A stretch of 64,000 bases of DNA from Amycolatopsis thermoflava N1165 (GCF_000473265.1 NZ_KI421511.1:3633560-3697559); one strand, 5' to 3'. Counted from the first letter of the stretch, positions 23,811-31,980 are shown. Translations and numbers: made by a program. Notes: a model not told the origin generated them from the sequence alone.

Positions 23811-24314
23811 ATGGACGCGGAGATCACCTTGCGTGTCGACGGCGCCACCCACCAGCTGACGCTCGACAGCCGCACCACCCTCCTGGACGCCCTGCGCGAA
23901 CGCCTCGGCGTCACCAGCCCCAAGAAGGGCTGCGACCACGGCCAGTGCGGGGCCTGCACGGTCCTGGTCGGCGGCCGCCGGATCCTGTCCTGCCTGTCGC
24001 TGGCCGTCGCGCAGGACGGGGCCGAGGTCACGACCGCCGCGGGGCTCGCTCCGGACGGTGAGCTGCACCCGGTCCAGCGCGCGTTCCTGGAGCACGACGG
24101 GTTCCAGTGCGGCTACTGCACGCCGGGCCAGATCTGCTCCGCGGTCGGCGCGCTGGACGAGGTCAAGCAGGGCTGGCCGAGCCACGCGACCCCGGCGGTC
24201 AGCGAGCGCCCCGCACTGACCCGCGCCGAGATCGCCGAGCGGATGAGCGGCAACCTGTGCCGATGCGCCGCCTACGACGGCATCGTCAGCGCGATCGAGG
24301 AGGCGGCCGGATGA
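23811..24314 (+). CDS. molybdenum aldehyde oxidoreductase, 2Fe-2S subunit (PaoA-like)
   Basis: 167 residues. Seen: plant-type ferredoxin cluster with Cys41, 46, 49 and 61 (CDHGQCGACTVL), then the second, helical 2Fe-2S domain with Cys100, Cys103 (FQCGYCTPGQ) and Cys150, Cys152 (NLCRC). It relays electrons from the molybdenum subunit to FAD. No Tat signal is visible, unlike E. coli PaoA, so the enzyme is probably cytoplasmic. It opens a three-gene operon with ATGA overlaps and is divergent from the GntR gene (113-base gap), so the regulator could act in both directions. Confidence 0.94.
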   Translation: MDAEITLRVDGATHQLTLDSRTTLLDALRERLGVTSPKKGCDHGQCGACTVLVGGRRILSCLSLAVAQDGAEVTTAAGLAPDGELHPVQRAFLEHDGFQCGYCTPGQICSAVGALDEVKQGWPSHATPAVSERPALTRAEIAERMSGNLCRCAAYDGIVSAIEEAAG

Positions 24315-25282
24315 AGCCGTTCACCTACGACTCCCCCGCCGACGCGGACACCGCCGTCCGAACCGTCGCCGCCGACCCGTCCGCGGTGTTCCTGGCCGGC
24401 GGCACGAACCTCGTCGACCACCTCAAGCTCGGCGTCGCCCGCCCTGGCCGGCTCGTCGACGTCACCCACCTGACCTCCACCGAGATCACCGAGCGCGACG
24501 GCCTCCTGTCGATCGGCGCCGGGGTGCGCAACAGCGACCTGGCCGCCGACCCGCGGATCCGGTCGCGCTACCCGGTGCTCGCCGAATCGCTGCTCGCCGG
24601 CGCGTCCGGGCAGCTGCGCAACATGGCCACCACCGGCGGGAACCCGTTGCAGCGCACGCGGTGCGCGTACTTCCAGGACGTCACCACCCCGTGCAACAAG
24701 CGCGAGCCCGGCTCCGGCTGCTCCGCGATCGACGGCTACACCCGCTACCACGCGATCCTCGGCGCGTCCGAGCACTGCGTCGCGACGCACCCGTCCGACC
24801 TGGCGGTCGCGCTGGCCGCGCTGGACGCCGAGGTGTCCGTGCTCGGACCGGACGGCGAGCGCACGATCCCGTTCACCGAGCTGCACCGCCTGCCCGGCGA
24901 CACCCCGGAGCGGGACACCGTGCTGGCGCACGGCGACCTGATCACCTCGATCGACCTGCCCGCGCCGCCGGCCGGGAAGCAGCGCTACCGGAAGGTCCGC
25001 GACCGCGCCTCCTACGCGTTCGCGCTGGTGTCGGTGGCGGCCGTGCTGGCGGTCGAGGACGGCACGATCGTCGACGCGCGCATCGCGTTCGGCGGGGTCG
25101 CGCACAAACCGTGGCGCGCCTGGCAGGCCGAGGACGTGCTGCGCGGCGCGCCGGCCACCGACGCGACGTTCCGCGCCGCGGCCGAGGAGGAGCTGGCGCA
25201 GGCGCGGCCGTTGCCCGGCAACGAGTTCAAGGTCCCGCTGCTGACCCGCACCCTGGTTTCCGTGCTCCGGGAGCTGTCATGA
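24311..25282 (+). CDS. molybdenum aldehyde oxidoreductase, FAD subunit with extra 4Fe-4S (PaoB-like)
   Basis: 323 residues of the FAD-binding subunit of xanthine-dehydrogenase-type enzymes. Seen: AGGTNLVDHLKLG (29-41) for FAD binding and the inserted cysteine set 118, 128, 137 and 156 (RCAYFQDVTTPCNKREPGSGC, split here around 138, and EHCVATHPSD). The insertion matches the extra 4Fe-4S cluster known from E. coli PaoB (YagS) and 4-hydroxybenzoyl-CoA reductase relatives. The start ATG at 24311 overlaps the upstream TGA (ATGA). The enzyme transfers electrons from the 2Fe-2S subunit through FAD to an acceptor. Confidence 0.93.
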   Translation: MKPFTYDSPADADTAVRTVAADPSAVFLAGGTNLVDHLKLGVARPGRLVDVTHLTSTEITERDGLLSIGAGVRNSDLAADPRIRSRYPVLAESLLAGASGQLRNMATTGGNPLQRTRCAYFQDVTTPCNKREPGSGCSAIDGYTRYHAILGASEHCVATHPSDLAVALAALDAEVSVLGPDGERTIPFTELHRLPGDTPERDTVLAHGDLITSIDLPAPPAGKQRYRKVRDRASYAFALVSVAAVLAVEDGTIVDARIAFGGVAHKPWRAWQAEDVLRGAPATDATFRAAAEEELAQARPLPGNEFKVPLLTRTLVSVLRELS

Positions 25283-27351
25283 CCGCGATCGGCGAACCGC
25301 TGGTGCGGCGGGACGGCACACGCAAGGTCACCGGCACCGCCACGTACGCCTACGAGACGCCGGCCGGCACGCCGGTGTTCTGCCACCCCGTGCAGGCCAC
25401 CGTGGCGCGCGGCCGGATCGCCGCGATCCACACCGCCGAGGCCGAGGTGCTCGACGGTGTGCTGGACGTGATCACCTACCGCAGCGCCGAGCGGCTGGCG
25501 TCCACAGCGGACGCCGAACTGGCCGTGCTGCAGGACCGCGAGATCGCCTTCCGCGGCCAGGTGATCGGGCTGGTGGTCGCGGAGACCTCGGAGGTCGCGC
25601 GGCACGGCGCCGAGCTGGTGTTCGCGACCTACGACGAGCGCGAGCACGACACCGAACTGTCCGCGGACCGCGACGACCTGTACAAGCCGGAGAAGGTCAA
25701 CCCGGCGTTCCCCACGGACACCGCGGCCGGGGACGTCGACGCGGCGATGGCGTCCGCCGACGTGACGGTCGAGCAGACCTACCGCACCGCGATGTACCAC
25801 AACAACCCGCTGGAGCCGCACGCGACGACGGCCTTGTGGGACAACGACGTCCTGACGTTGTGGGACTCGACGCAGGGCGTGCACCCGTCGCGCAAGGCCA
25901 TCGCGAAGGTGTTCGGCCTGCCCGAGGAACGGGTGCGGGTGGTGTGCCCGTACGTCGGCGGCGGGTTCGGGTCGAAGGGCCTGCCGCACGCGAACGTGGT
26001 GCTGGCCGCGATGGCCGCGCGGGCCTACCCGGGACGGCCGGTGAAGCTCGCGCTGACGCGGCAGCAGATGTTCTCGCTCGCCGGGTACCGGACGCCGACG
26101 ATCCAGAAGATGCGGCTCGGCGCGACGCGTGACGGCAGGCTGACCGCGATCGGGCTCGACGTGGTCGAGCAGACCTCGCGCATCAAGGAGTTCGCGGAGC
26201 AGACCGCGTTGCCCTCGCGCATGATGTACGCCGCGCCGAACCGGCGCACCACGCACCGGCTGGCCGCGCTGGACGTGCCGGTGCCGTCGTGGATGCGCGC
26301 ACCCGGCGAGTGCCCCGGCATGTTCGGGCCCGAGGTGGCAATGGACGAGCTGGCCTACGAGCTGGGCATCGACCCGGTCGAGCTGCGGATCCGCAACGAG
26401 CCGGAAGTGGACCCGGAGTCGGGCAACCCGTTCTCCAGCAGGCACCTGGTGGACTGCCTGCGCGAGGGCGCCCGGCGGTTCGGCTGGGACTCGCGCGACC
26501 CGCGCCCGGGCGTGCGGCTGGAGGACGGCTGGCTGGTCGGCACCGGAGTCGCGGCGTCGGTGTACCCGTCGTCGACGCGGCCGGGGTCGACCGCGGTGGT
26601 GCGGTTCGAGGGCGGCCGGTACGCCGTGGAGATCGGCGCGGCCGACCTGGGGACCGGCGCGTGGACGGTGCTGCCGCAGATCGCCGCGGAGGCGCTGGAG
26701 GTGCCGGCCGAGGAGATCGACATGCGGCTCGGCGACACCGCGTACCCGGAGGCGGCGGTGGCCGGCGGTTCGGCAGGCACGGCGACCTGGGGTTCGGCGG
26801 TGTTCGAGGCGGCGCGCACGTTCCGCGACAAGTACGGCCGCGACCCGGCCGACGGCGCCGAGGCGGACGCGACGACCGGGGACAACCCGGCGCGCAAGGA
26901 GTACGCGATGTACGCGTTCGGCGCGCAGTTCGCCGAGGCGCGGGTGCACGCGGACACCGGGGAAATCCGGGTGCCGCGGCTGCTCGGGGTGTTCGCCGCG
27001 GGCCGGATCGTCAACCCGCGGACCGCGCGGTCGCAGTTCCTCGGCGGCATGACGATGGGACTGTCGATGGCGCTGCACGAGGAGAGCGTGTGGGACCCGC
27101 GGTTCGGGCAGGTGGTCAACCACGACCTGGCCGAGTACCACATCGCGGTGAACGCCGACGTCGACGACGTCCAGGCGCACTGGCTCGACGAGCGCGACCC
27201 GCACGTGAACCCGCTCGGGGTCAAGGGGATCGGCGAGATCGGGATCGTGGGCACGGCCGCGGCGGTGGCGAACGCGGTGTTCCACGCGACCGGGGCGCGG
27301 ATCCGGGACCTGCCGATCACGCTCGACAAGGTGCTGCCCGCGTTGCCGTGA
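25279..27351 (+). CDS. molybdenum aldehyde oxidoreductase, molybdopterin subunit (PaoC-like)
   Basis: 690 residues, somewhat shorter than a typical PaoC (~730). Seen: GGGFGSKG for molybdopterin contact, WMRAPGECPGMFGPEVAMDE, GSAGTATWGSA, and the catalytic Glu653 in GVKGIGEIGIVG. The family hydroxylates aldehydes to acids with water as the oxygen source. The start ATG at 25279 overlaps the upstream TGA (ATGA). No XdhC/PaoD-like cofactor-insertion gene follows, so maturation must be supplied elsewhere. An epoxide hydrolase lies 30 bases downstream, perhaps in the same transcript. Confidence 0.93.
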   Translation: MTAIGEPLVRRDGTRKVTGTATYAYETPAGTPVFCHPVQATVARGRIAAIHTAEAEVLDGVLDVITYRSAERLASTADAELAVLQDREIAFRGQVIGLVVAETSEVARHGAELVFATYDEREHDTELSADRDDLYKPEKVNPAFPTDTAAGDVDAAMASADVTVEQTYRTAMYHNNPLEPHATTALWDNDVLTLWDSTQGVHPSRKAIAKVFGLPEERVRVVCPYVGGGFGSKGLPHANVVLAAMAARAYPGRPVKLALTRQQMFSLAGYRTPTIQKMRLGATRDGRLTAIGLDVVEQTSRIKEFAEQTALPSRMMYAAPNRRTTHRLAALDVPVPSWMRAPGECPGMFGPEVAMDELAYELGIDPVELRIRNEPEVDPESGNPFSSRHLVDCLREGARRFGWDSRDPRPGVRLEDGWLVGTGVAASVYPSSTRPGSTAVVRFEGGRYAVEIGAADLGTGAWTVLPQIAAEALEVPAEEIDMRLGDTAYPEAAVAGGSAGTATWGSAVFEAARTFRDKYGRDPADGAEADATTGDNPARKEYAMYAFGAQFAEARVHADTGEIRVPRLLGVFAAGRIVNPRTARSQFLGGMTMGLSMALHEESVWDPRFGQVVNHDLAEYHIAVNADVDDVQAHWLDERDPHVNPLGVKGIGEIGIVGTAAAVANAVFHATGARIRDLPITLDKVLPALP

Positions 27352-27381
27352 ATTGTCGGTGGGTCTCGTTATGGTCGGCGC

Positions 27382-28518
27382 GTGGAGAATTTTCGGATCG
27401 CTGTCGATGACCGTGAACTGGCGGACCTGAGGGACCGCCTGGCGCGCACGCGCTGGCCGGACGCCGAGACGGTGGACGACTGGTCGCAGGGGGTGCCGCT
27501 GGAGTACCTGCGGTCGCTGTGCGCGTACTGGGCGGACGGGTACGACTGGCGCGCGTTCGAGAAGCGGGTCAACGCGCTGCCGCAGTACCGGACGACGATC
27601 GACGGCGTGGGCATCCACTTCGCGCACGTGCGCTCGCCGCACCCCGGCGCGTTGCCGCTGGTGCTGACCAACGGGTGGCCGGGGTCGATCGTGGAGTACC
27701 TGGACGTGGTCGGGCCGCTGACCGACCCGGTCTCCCACGGTGGGTCGGCCGCGGACGCGTTCCACGTGGTGCTGCCGACGCTGCCCGGCTACGGCTTCAG
27801 CGACAAGCCCACCTCGCCCGGCTGGGGTGTGCAGCGGATCGCCGATGCGTGGGCCTCGCTGATGGCCTCGCTGGGGTATACGCGGTACGGGGCGCACGGC
27901 AGCGACTGGGGCAACAGCATCACCACCGCGATGGGGCAGCAGCACCCGGACGTGCTGGCCGGGATCCACGTGCAGCCCCCGATCGCGGCGCCCGATCCGG
28001 CGACGTTCGCCGATCTGTCACCGCGGGAACGGGAGGCGCTGGACGCGCTGGCCGAGGCGGAGTCGCGGGAGTCGGGCTACTCGGCGGAGCAGTCGACGAA
28101 ACCGCAGACCGTCGGGTACGGGTTGGTGGACTCGCCGGTGGCGTTGTGCGCGTGGATCGTGGAGAAGTACCACTCGTGGGTGGACACGGGCAGCGTGCTG
28201 ACGCGCGACCAGCTGCTCGACAACGTGAGCGTGTACTGGTTCACCCGCAGCGGCGCGTCATCGGCGCGGTTGTACTGGGAGAGCTTCAAGCAGGTGTCGG
28301 ACTGGTTCAGCAGGTCCACTTCGGACACGGTCCCGGTGCCGACGGGGTGCTCGGTGTTCCCACGCGAGGTGCCGCGCCCGTCGCGCCGCTGGGCAGCCCG
28401 CCGGTACACCGACATCCGCTACTGGAACGAACCCGAGCGCGGCGGCCACTTCGCGGCGCTCGAAGAGCCGGAGGTGTGGGTGGAGGAGATCCGGAACTTC
28501 TTCCGCCTGGTGCGCTGA
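27382..28518 (+). CDS. epoxide hydrolase, EHN-domain alpha/beta hydrolase
   Basis: 378 residues. Seen: the epoxide-hydrolase N-terminal domain (FRIAVDDRELADLRDRLARTRWP; about 1-110), oxyanion-hole NGWPGS (97-102), nucleophile Asp175 in HGSDWGNS, and the terminal GGHFAALE with the catalytic His. This microsomal-type group opens epoxides to diols, or in some members hydrolyses esters. The lid tyrosines are plausible but not assigned. The GTG at 27382 is about nine bases after a TTATGG -10-like box, so a leaderless transcript of its own is possible. Confidence 0.9.
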   Translation: MENFRIAVDDRELADLRDRLARTRWPDAETVDDWSQGVPLEYLRSLCAYWADGYDWRAFEKRVNALPQYRTTIDGVGIHFAHVRSPHPGALPLVLTNGWPGSIVEYLDVVGPLTDPVSHGGSAADAFHVVLPTLPGYGFSDKPTSPGWGVQRIADAWASLMASLGYTRYGAHGSDWGNSITTAMGQQHPDVLAGIHVQPPIAAPDPATFADLSPREREALDALAEAESRESGYSAEQSTKPQTVGYGLVDSPVALCAWIVEKYHSWVDTGSVLTRDQLLDNVSVYWFTRSGASSARLYWESFKQVSDWFSRSTSDTVPVPTGCSVFPREVPRPSRRWAARRYTDIRYWNEPERGGHFAALEEPEVWVEEIRNFFRLVR

Positions 28519-29039
28519 TCGGGAGAGATCGCCACCCGCTTCCGAGCGGCGCGGCGATGCGCTTGCCCGCCGCGTATCGCCGGGCCGCGCGCCCTCAGCC
28601 CGGGAGGCCTGAACCCCTGTCAGCCACGTTCACGGCGGCACCGCCCCGGCGAACCAGCAGCCGCTCCCGTCGGCGCGCGCCGCCGCGCCGACAGCCTCCG
28701 GCAAACCCCGGCCGGCGCGCACCTGGCCGTACCCACCGGCACTGCCCCGGCAACCGCCCCCACGAGGGAAGCGCCACACCCACCAGCCGCCCGCGAGCCC
28801 ACCCTCCCCGCACGGCACAGGTCGCAATTCCGTCGAGTCCACGGCAGCACCGACCCCGGCAACCAGCAACCGCTCGCCGGGGCCGCCGCGCCGCATCGAC
28901 CAGCCTCCGGCAAACCCCACCGGCGCTCACCCAGCCCTCTCGCCACGACAGAGTCACCCGTTGCCGTTGGGGGCGCGTCGTCGCGTTGAGGTTTGGTCGC
29001 TGCTGGTGTGTGGGCGCGTCGGCGACGGGCGTGGGGTCA
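28519..29039. other. non-coding gap with an imperfect long repeat
   Basis: About 520 bases with no supportable gene; reading frames here are open only because of GC content. It contains an imperfect duplication: about 28630-28718 and about 28843-28932 share CAGC-ACCG..CCCGGC, AACCAGCA.CCGCTC and ACAGCCTCCGGCAAACCCC (the second reads CCAGCCTCCGGCAAACCCC), spaced about 213 bases apart. No inverted ends or transposase remains are visible. The stretch may be decayed sequence. Confidence 0.55.
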
Positions 29040-29080
29040 GGGCGAGCCTGGACGAGCTGCCGTTCGGGGCGTCGCCGCAC
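29040..29080 (+). repeat. inverted duplicate of HAD gene 3' end (left copy)
   Basis: On the plus strand this stretch encodes RASLDELPFGASP, the C-terminus of the HAD protein at 31280-31942, which lies on the minus strand. The first 31 bases (29040-29070) match the reverse complement of 31323-31293 exactly; the remainder to 29080 has two differences. Together with the 29145-29164 / 31256-31275 pair it forms an inverted duplication around the hisS segment. Confidence 0.88.
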
Positions 29081-29084
29081 AGAG

Positions 29085-29135
29085 GCTCGGCGCCGAGAAC
29101 GCCCCCGGCGAGTCTGCTGGGAGCGTTCTCCGGCG
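29085..29135 (-). terminator. possible hisS terminator hairpin
   Basis: GAGAACGC (29095-29102) and GCGTTCTC (29123-29130) form an 8-base stem, extended with one bulge to CGCC/GGCG. A nested CTCGGCGCCGAG palindrome lies at 29085-29096. It sits six bases downstream of the hisS stop. No T-run follows, so intrinsic termination is uncertain. This hairpin is part of the ~64 bases by which the left copy of the inverted duplication exceeds the right one. Confidence 0.4.
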
Positions 29136-29140
29136 AGTCG

Positions 29141-30427
29141 TTATCGCTGCAGGTGCGCGGGCACCTCGTCGACCGGGACGCGGGTCTGCTCGCCCGAGGT
29201 CATGTCCCGCACCGTCACCTCGCCGGCCTCCTGCTCGGCCGGGCCGTAGATCAGGACGGTGCGCGCCCGCTGGTCGTTCGCCCACTTCAACTGGCGCGCG
29301 AGCTTGCCGGACGTGCCCAGGTAGACGCCCGTGCGCAGGCCCCGCGCACGCAGCCGGTTCGCCAGCCGCAGCACCTCGTCCTCCGCGCCGAGCACGGTGA
29401 GCGCCACGTCCAGGCCACCGGCCTCGGCGTCGGCCGCGGCCTGTCCGGCGAGGATCCGCTCCAGGCCGATCGACCCGCCGCACGCGGGCATGTCCGGGCC
29501 GCCGAGCTTCGCGACCAGCCCGTCGTAGCGGCCGCCGGACGAGATCGACCCCGGGTAGCCGGCGGCGGTGACCTCGAAGATCGGGCCCGTGTAGTAGTCC
29601 AGGCCGCGTACCATCCGCGGCGTGAACACGACCCGCCCGGACGGCAGGCCCGCGGTCAGCTCCACGAGCTTGTCGACCTCGGCGAGGCCGGCGCGGCCGC
29701 GCTCGGTGGTGTCGAGCTGCTTGCGGATGCGGTCGGTGTCGGTGGCGACGACGTCCCCGACCAGGCTCTCCGCGGTCTCGGCCGCCAGGCCGCGGTCGGC
29801 CAGCTCGGCGATCACCGCGTCCGGGGTCGCCTTGTCCAGCTTGTCGAGGCTGCCGAGCACCTTCGTGCCCGCCTCCTCGGGGATGCCGTAGGCCTCCAGC
29901 AGGCCGTGCAGCGCCTGGCGGCTGTTGACCAGGAAGCGGAAGTCCGCGACGCCCAGCGCGGTCAGCGCGTCGTTGATCGCCCACAGGGTCTCGGCGTCGG
30001 CGAGCGGGGACGACGAGCCGACGGTGTCGATGTCGCACTGCACGAACTCGCGGAACCGGCCTTGCGCGGGGCGGTCGGCGCGCCACACCGGGCCGATGGC
30101 GTAGCGCTTGTAGGGCGAGGGCAGTTTGCTGCCGTAGGTGCCCATCACCCGGGCGAGCGGCACGGTGTGGTCGTAGCGCAGCGCCAGGTCGGCCTCGCCG
30201 CTGGCCTCGTGCACCCCGCGCTTGAGGATCTTGAAGATCAGGGCGGACGCGTCGTCGCCGAGCTTGCCCGCGAACACCTCGAGGCGTTCGAAGGCCGGGG
30301 TCTCCAGGGGGTCGAAGCCGTAGCGCTCGAAGACCGCGCTGACGGTGTCGAACGCCGCCTTCCGGCGACGCACGTCGTCGGCCAGGAAGTCGCGGGTACC
30401 TGAAGGTGGCTCGGCGGCCTTCGCCAT
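29141..30427 (-). CDS. hisS: histidyl-tRNA synthetase, eukaryote/archaeal-like type
   Basis: 428 residues of class II aminoacyl-tRNA synthetase. Seen: N-terminal PSGTRDFL, LRYDHTVPLARVM, motif 2 VWRADRPAQGRFREFVQCDID, the histidine-binding RGLDYYTGPIFEV, motif 3 GSIGLERILAG and an anticodon-binding domain (about 335-428). It charges tRNA-His. LRYDHTVPLAR and EFVQCDID resemble eukaryotic HARS rather than the RPEGT / QFHQ pattern of common bacterial HisRS, so it may be a second synthetase or a lineage-specific replacement. Its last 20 coding bases, encoding VPAHLQR, are duplicated in inverted orientation at 31256-31275. Start is the ATG at 30427. Confidence 0.92.
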   Translation of the reverse strand: MAKAAEPPSGTRDFLADDVRRRKAAFDTVSAVFERYGFDPLETPAFERLEVFAGKLGDDASALIFKILKRGVHEASGEADLALRYDHTVPLARVMGTYGSKLPSPYKRYAIGPVWRADRPAQGRFREFVQCDIDTVGSSSPLADAETLWAINDALTALGVADFRFLVNSRQALHGLLEAYGIPEEAGTKVLGSLDKLDKATPDAVIAELADRGLAAETAESLVGDVVATDTDRIRKQLDTTERGRAGLAEVDKLVELTAGLPSGRVVFTPRMVRGLDYYTGPIFEVTAAGYPGSISSGGRYDGLVAKLGGPDMPACGGSIGLERILAGQAAADAEAGGLDVALTVLGAEDEVLRLANRLRARGLRTGVYLGTSGKLARQLKWANDQRARTVLIYGPAEQEAGEVTVRDMTSGEQTRVPVDEVPAHLQR

Positions 30428-30507
30428 GAATCGGTCCTTTGCTGGTCGGGTGCGCCTGCCATTGTCCCGCGCCGGTGCGGGCGGGTGCGCACTACCCCTG
30501 GACAGAC

Positions 30508-30549
30508 GGAAGCCCCGGCCCGCCGAGGGGGAGGTGGGCCGAGGCTTCC
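30508..30549. other. strong hairpin in hisS leader region
   Basis: GGAAGCCCCGGCCC (30508-30521) pairs with GGGCCGAGGCTTCC (30536-30549): a 14-base stem with one G-U pair and a 14-base loop, 80 bases upstream of the hisS ATG. On the hisS-sense strand it would be a stable leader structure. No T-box consensus or T-run is visible, so attenuation is only a guess; it could instead end transcription from upstream. Confidence 0.45.
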
Positions 30550-30678
30550 TGCTCCGTCCGACGGCACCCCTGCGCGTCCACCGGACTTGCGACTCCGCGG
30601 GCTGACTACCCCGGTCGCCGGGCGGTAAACCACGGATCCGGAAAAAACTCCGGCGGGGTCCGGAGGCGGTCTGGGAGT

Positions 30679-31223
30679 GTGCGGCAGCGTGCGGATCTCA
30701 TCGACGCGCTGCCGCCGGGCGAGGACCTCGTGGTCACGCGGGACGGCAAGGTGATCGGACGATCTCCAGCACGGGCGGCGCGCCCCGGCCGGCGGCAGAG
30801 ATCGCCGACGACGTCACGGTGGTCGCCACGGCCATGCGGTTGTCGGAGTCGGCGCGGGGGAAGCTGTCGGCCGAGCTCGGCGCCGACTACATCGTGATCG
30901 ACATGCACGCGGCACCGGCGACGGCGGACGTGCTGCTGGTGCCGCCGGTGAGCCCGCAGCTGATCGGCAATCTTCGCCGGTCGTTCCCGAAGGCGCGGGT
31001 GGTGGTGGCCGAGATCGACGACGCGGAGCTCGGCGTGAGCTACCAGGGCCCCGTCCGGCGCTTGCTCGACGCCGGCGCCACGACCTACCTGCCGTCGACG
31101 ACCATCCCGCACCTGGCGAAGCAGCTCGACCGGACGGTCACCCACGAACGCCAGCTCACGGGCGGCGCCCCGGCACGACTGGAGATCGACGCCTCCCCGC
31201 GGCCGCCGCACGATGCGGAGTGA
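30679..31223 (+). pseudogene. unknown conserved-looking gene with apparent frameshift
   Basis: The GTG at 30679, after a weak GGAG, reads RQRADLIDALPPGEDLVVTRDGKVIGR; the sense then moves to another frame at about 30760-30762, which reads ISSTGGAPRPAAEIADDVTVVATAMRL and continues to the TGA at 31223 (about 180 codons in all). One base is missing relative to a continuous frame. The second part is alpha/beta-looking (ADYIVIDMH, ADVLLVPPVSPQLIG, ARVVVAEIDD, GATTYLPSTTIPHLAKQL). I do not recognise the family. Alternatives are a sequencing error or a shorter gene from the GTG at 30819. It lies between hisS and the HAD gene, inside the inverted duplication. Confidence 0.55.
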
Positions 31224-31255
31224 CCTGGCCAGGACAACCCACCTAACTCCCCATC

Positions 31256-31323
31256 GTGCCCGCGCACCTGCAGCGGTGATCAGCGCGGCGAGGCCCCGAA
31301 CGGCAGCTCGTCCAGGCTCGCCC
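31256..31323. repeat. inverted duplicate of hisS/HAD tail junction (right copy)
   Basis: 31256-31279 on the plus strand reads GTGCCCGCGCACCTGCAGCG then TGA, i.e. VPAHLQR-stop, the C-terminus of HisRS, whose real gene is on the minus strand at 29141. The first 20 bases match the reverse complement of 29145-29164 exactly. It directly abuts the 3' end of the HAD gene, whose last bases (31283-31323) have their own inverted copy at 29040-29080. The two blocks are collinear in both copies. Confidence 0.88.
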
Positions 31324-31942
31324 GGAGTTCGCGCAGGTCGGTGAACGTCCGGGCGGCGCCGGCGTCGGTGAGTTCCGCCGCGGAGAACCCGCCGGTGAGC
31401 AGCCCGACGCACGGCAGGCCGATGCGGCGCGCGGCGACGCAGTCCCACACCGAGTCGCCGATCACCACGGCCTCCTCGCCCCGCACCTTCTCCAGCGCGA
31501 CCTCCAGCAGGTCCGGCTCCGGTTTGGTGGCCTCGACGTCCTTCGAGCTGGTCCAGTCGGCCGCCAGCTCGCGGCCGTCGATGAGGTCGAGGTAGTGGTC
31601 GACGTGGTCGGGTTTGCCGGAGCTGGCGAGCACCACGCGATAGCCGGCGTCGTCGGCGGCCTGGAGCAGCTCGTGGGCGCCGTCGAGCGCGCACACCTCG
31701 GGCAGCATCCCGTCGACCAGTTCCTTCCACTTCGCCCGGACGTCGTCGCCGCAGGAGTCCTCGACCTCCTGCCCGGCGACCTCGGGCACCAGCTGGTCAC
31801 CGCCCATGCCGATGGCGCGGTGCAGGCGCCACACCGGCACCGTCACGCCGTGCCCGCGGAAGGCGCGGAACCACGCGAGCGCGTGGTGGTAGTTGGTGTC
31901 CACCAGCGTGCCGTCCACATCGAGCACGAGAACCTTGGCCAT
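31280..31942 (-). CDS. HAD-superfamily hydrolase
   Basis: 220 residues. Seen: motif I DVDGTLVDTN (8-17; nucleophile Asp8 and Asp10), a helical cap, motif II LASSGKP, the motif III Lys in EATKPEPDLLE, and motif IV VIGDSVWDC. This beta-phosphoglucomutase/phosphoglycolate-phosphatase-like subgroup dephosphorylates small metabolites; the substrate is unknown. The ATG at 31942 opens with MAKVLVLDVDGT, the natural family start; the frame stays open upstream without similarity. Its 3' end was copied, inverted, to 29040-29080. Confidence 0.92.
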   Translation of the reverse strand: MAKVLVLDVDGTLVDTNYHHALAWFRAFRGHGVTVPVWRLHRAIGMGGDQLVPEVAGQEVEDSCGDDVRAKWKELVDGMLPEVCALDGAHELLQAADDAGYRVVLASSGKPDHVDHYLDLIDGRELAADWTSSKDVEATKPEPDLLEVALEKVRGEEAVVIGDSVWDCVAARRIGLPCVGLLTGGFSAAELTDAGAARTFTDLRELRASLDELPFGASPR

Positions 31943-31980
31943 GCCCGGCAGATTGCCCACGGCGCCGGGCCGGGAAACGC

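Noticed and set aside
24107..24310. Upstream extension of the FAD subunit
   Set aside because: The extension is a shifted frame of the 2Fe-2S subunit; the ATG at 24311 with ATGA overlap gives the family N-terminus.
28595..29080. 161-codon minus-strand frame in the gap before hisS
   Set aside because: Arg/Gly/Cys-rich composition without domain, no ribosome site, and it would include the inverted HAD-tail scrap in antisense.
30555..30605. Possible tRNA (CGGA-N8-TCCG arm) or T-box in the hisS leader
   Set aside because: No cloverleaf, no TTCGA loop, and no conserved T-box sequence could be found; only simple hairpins.
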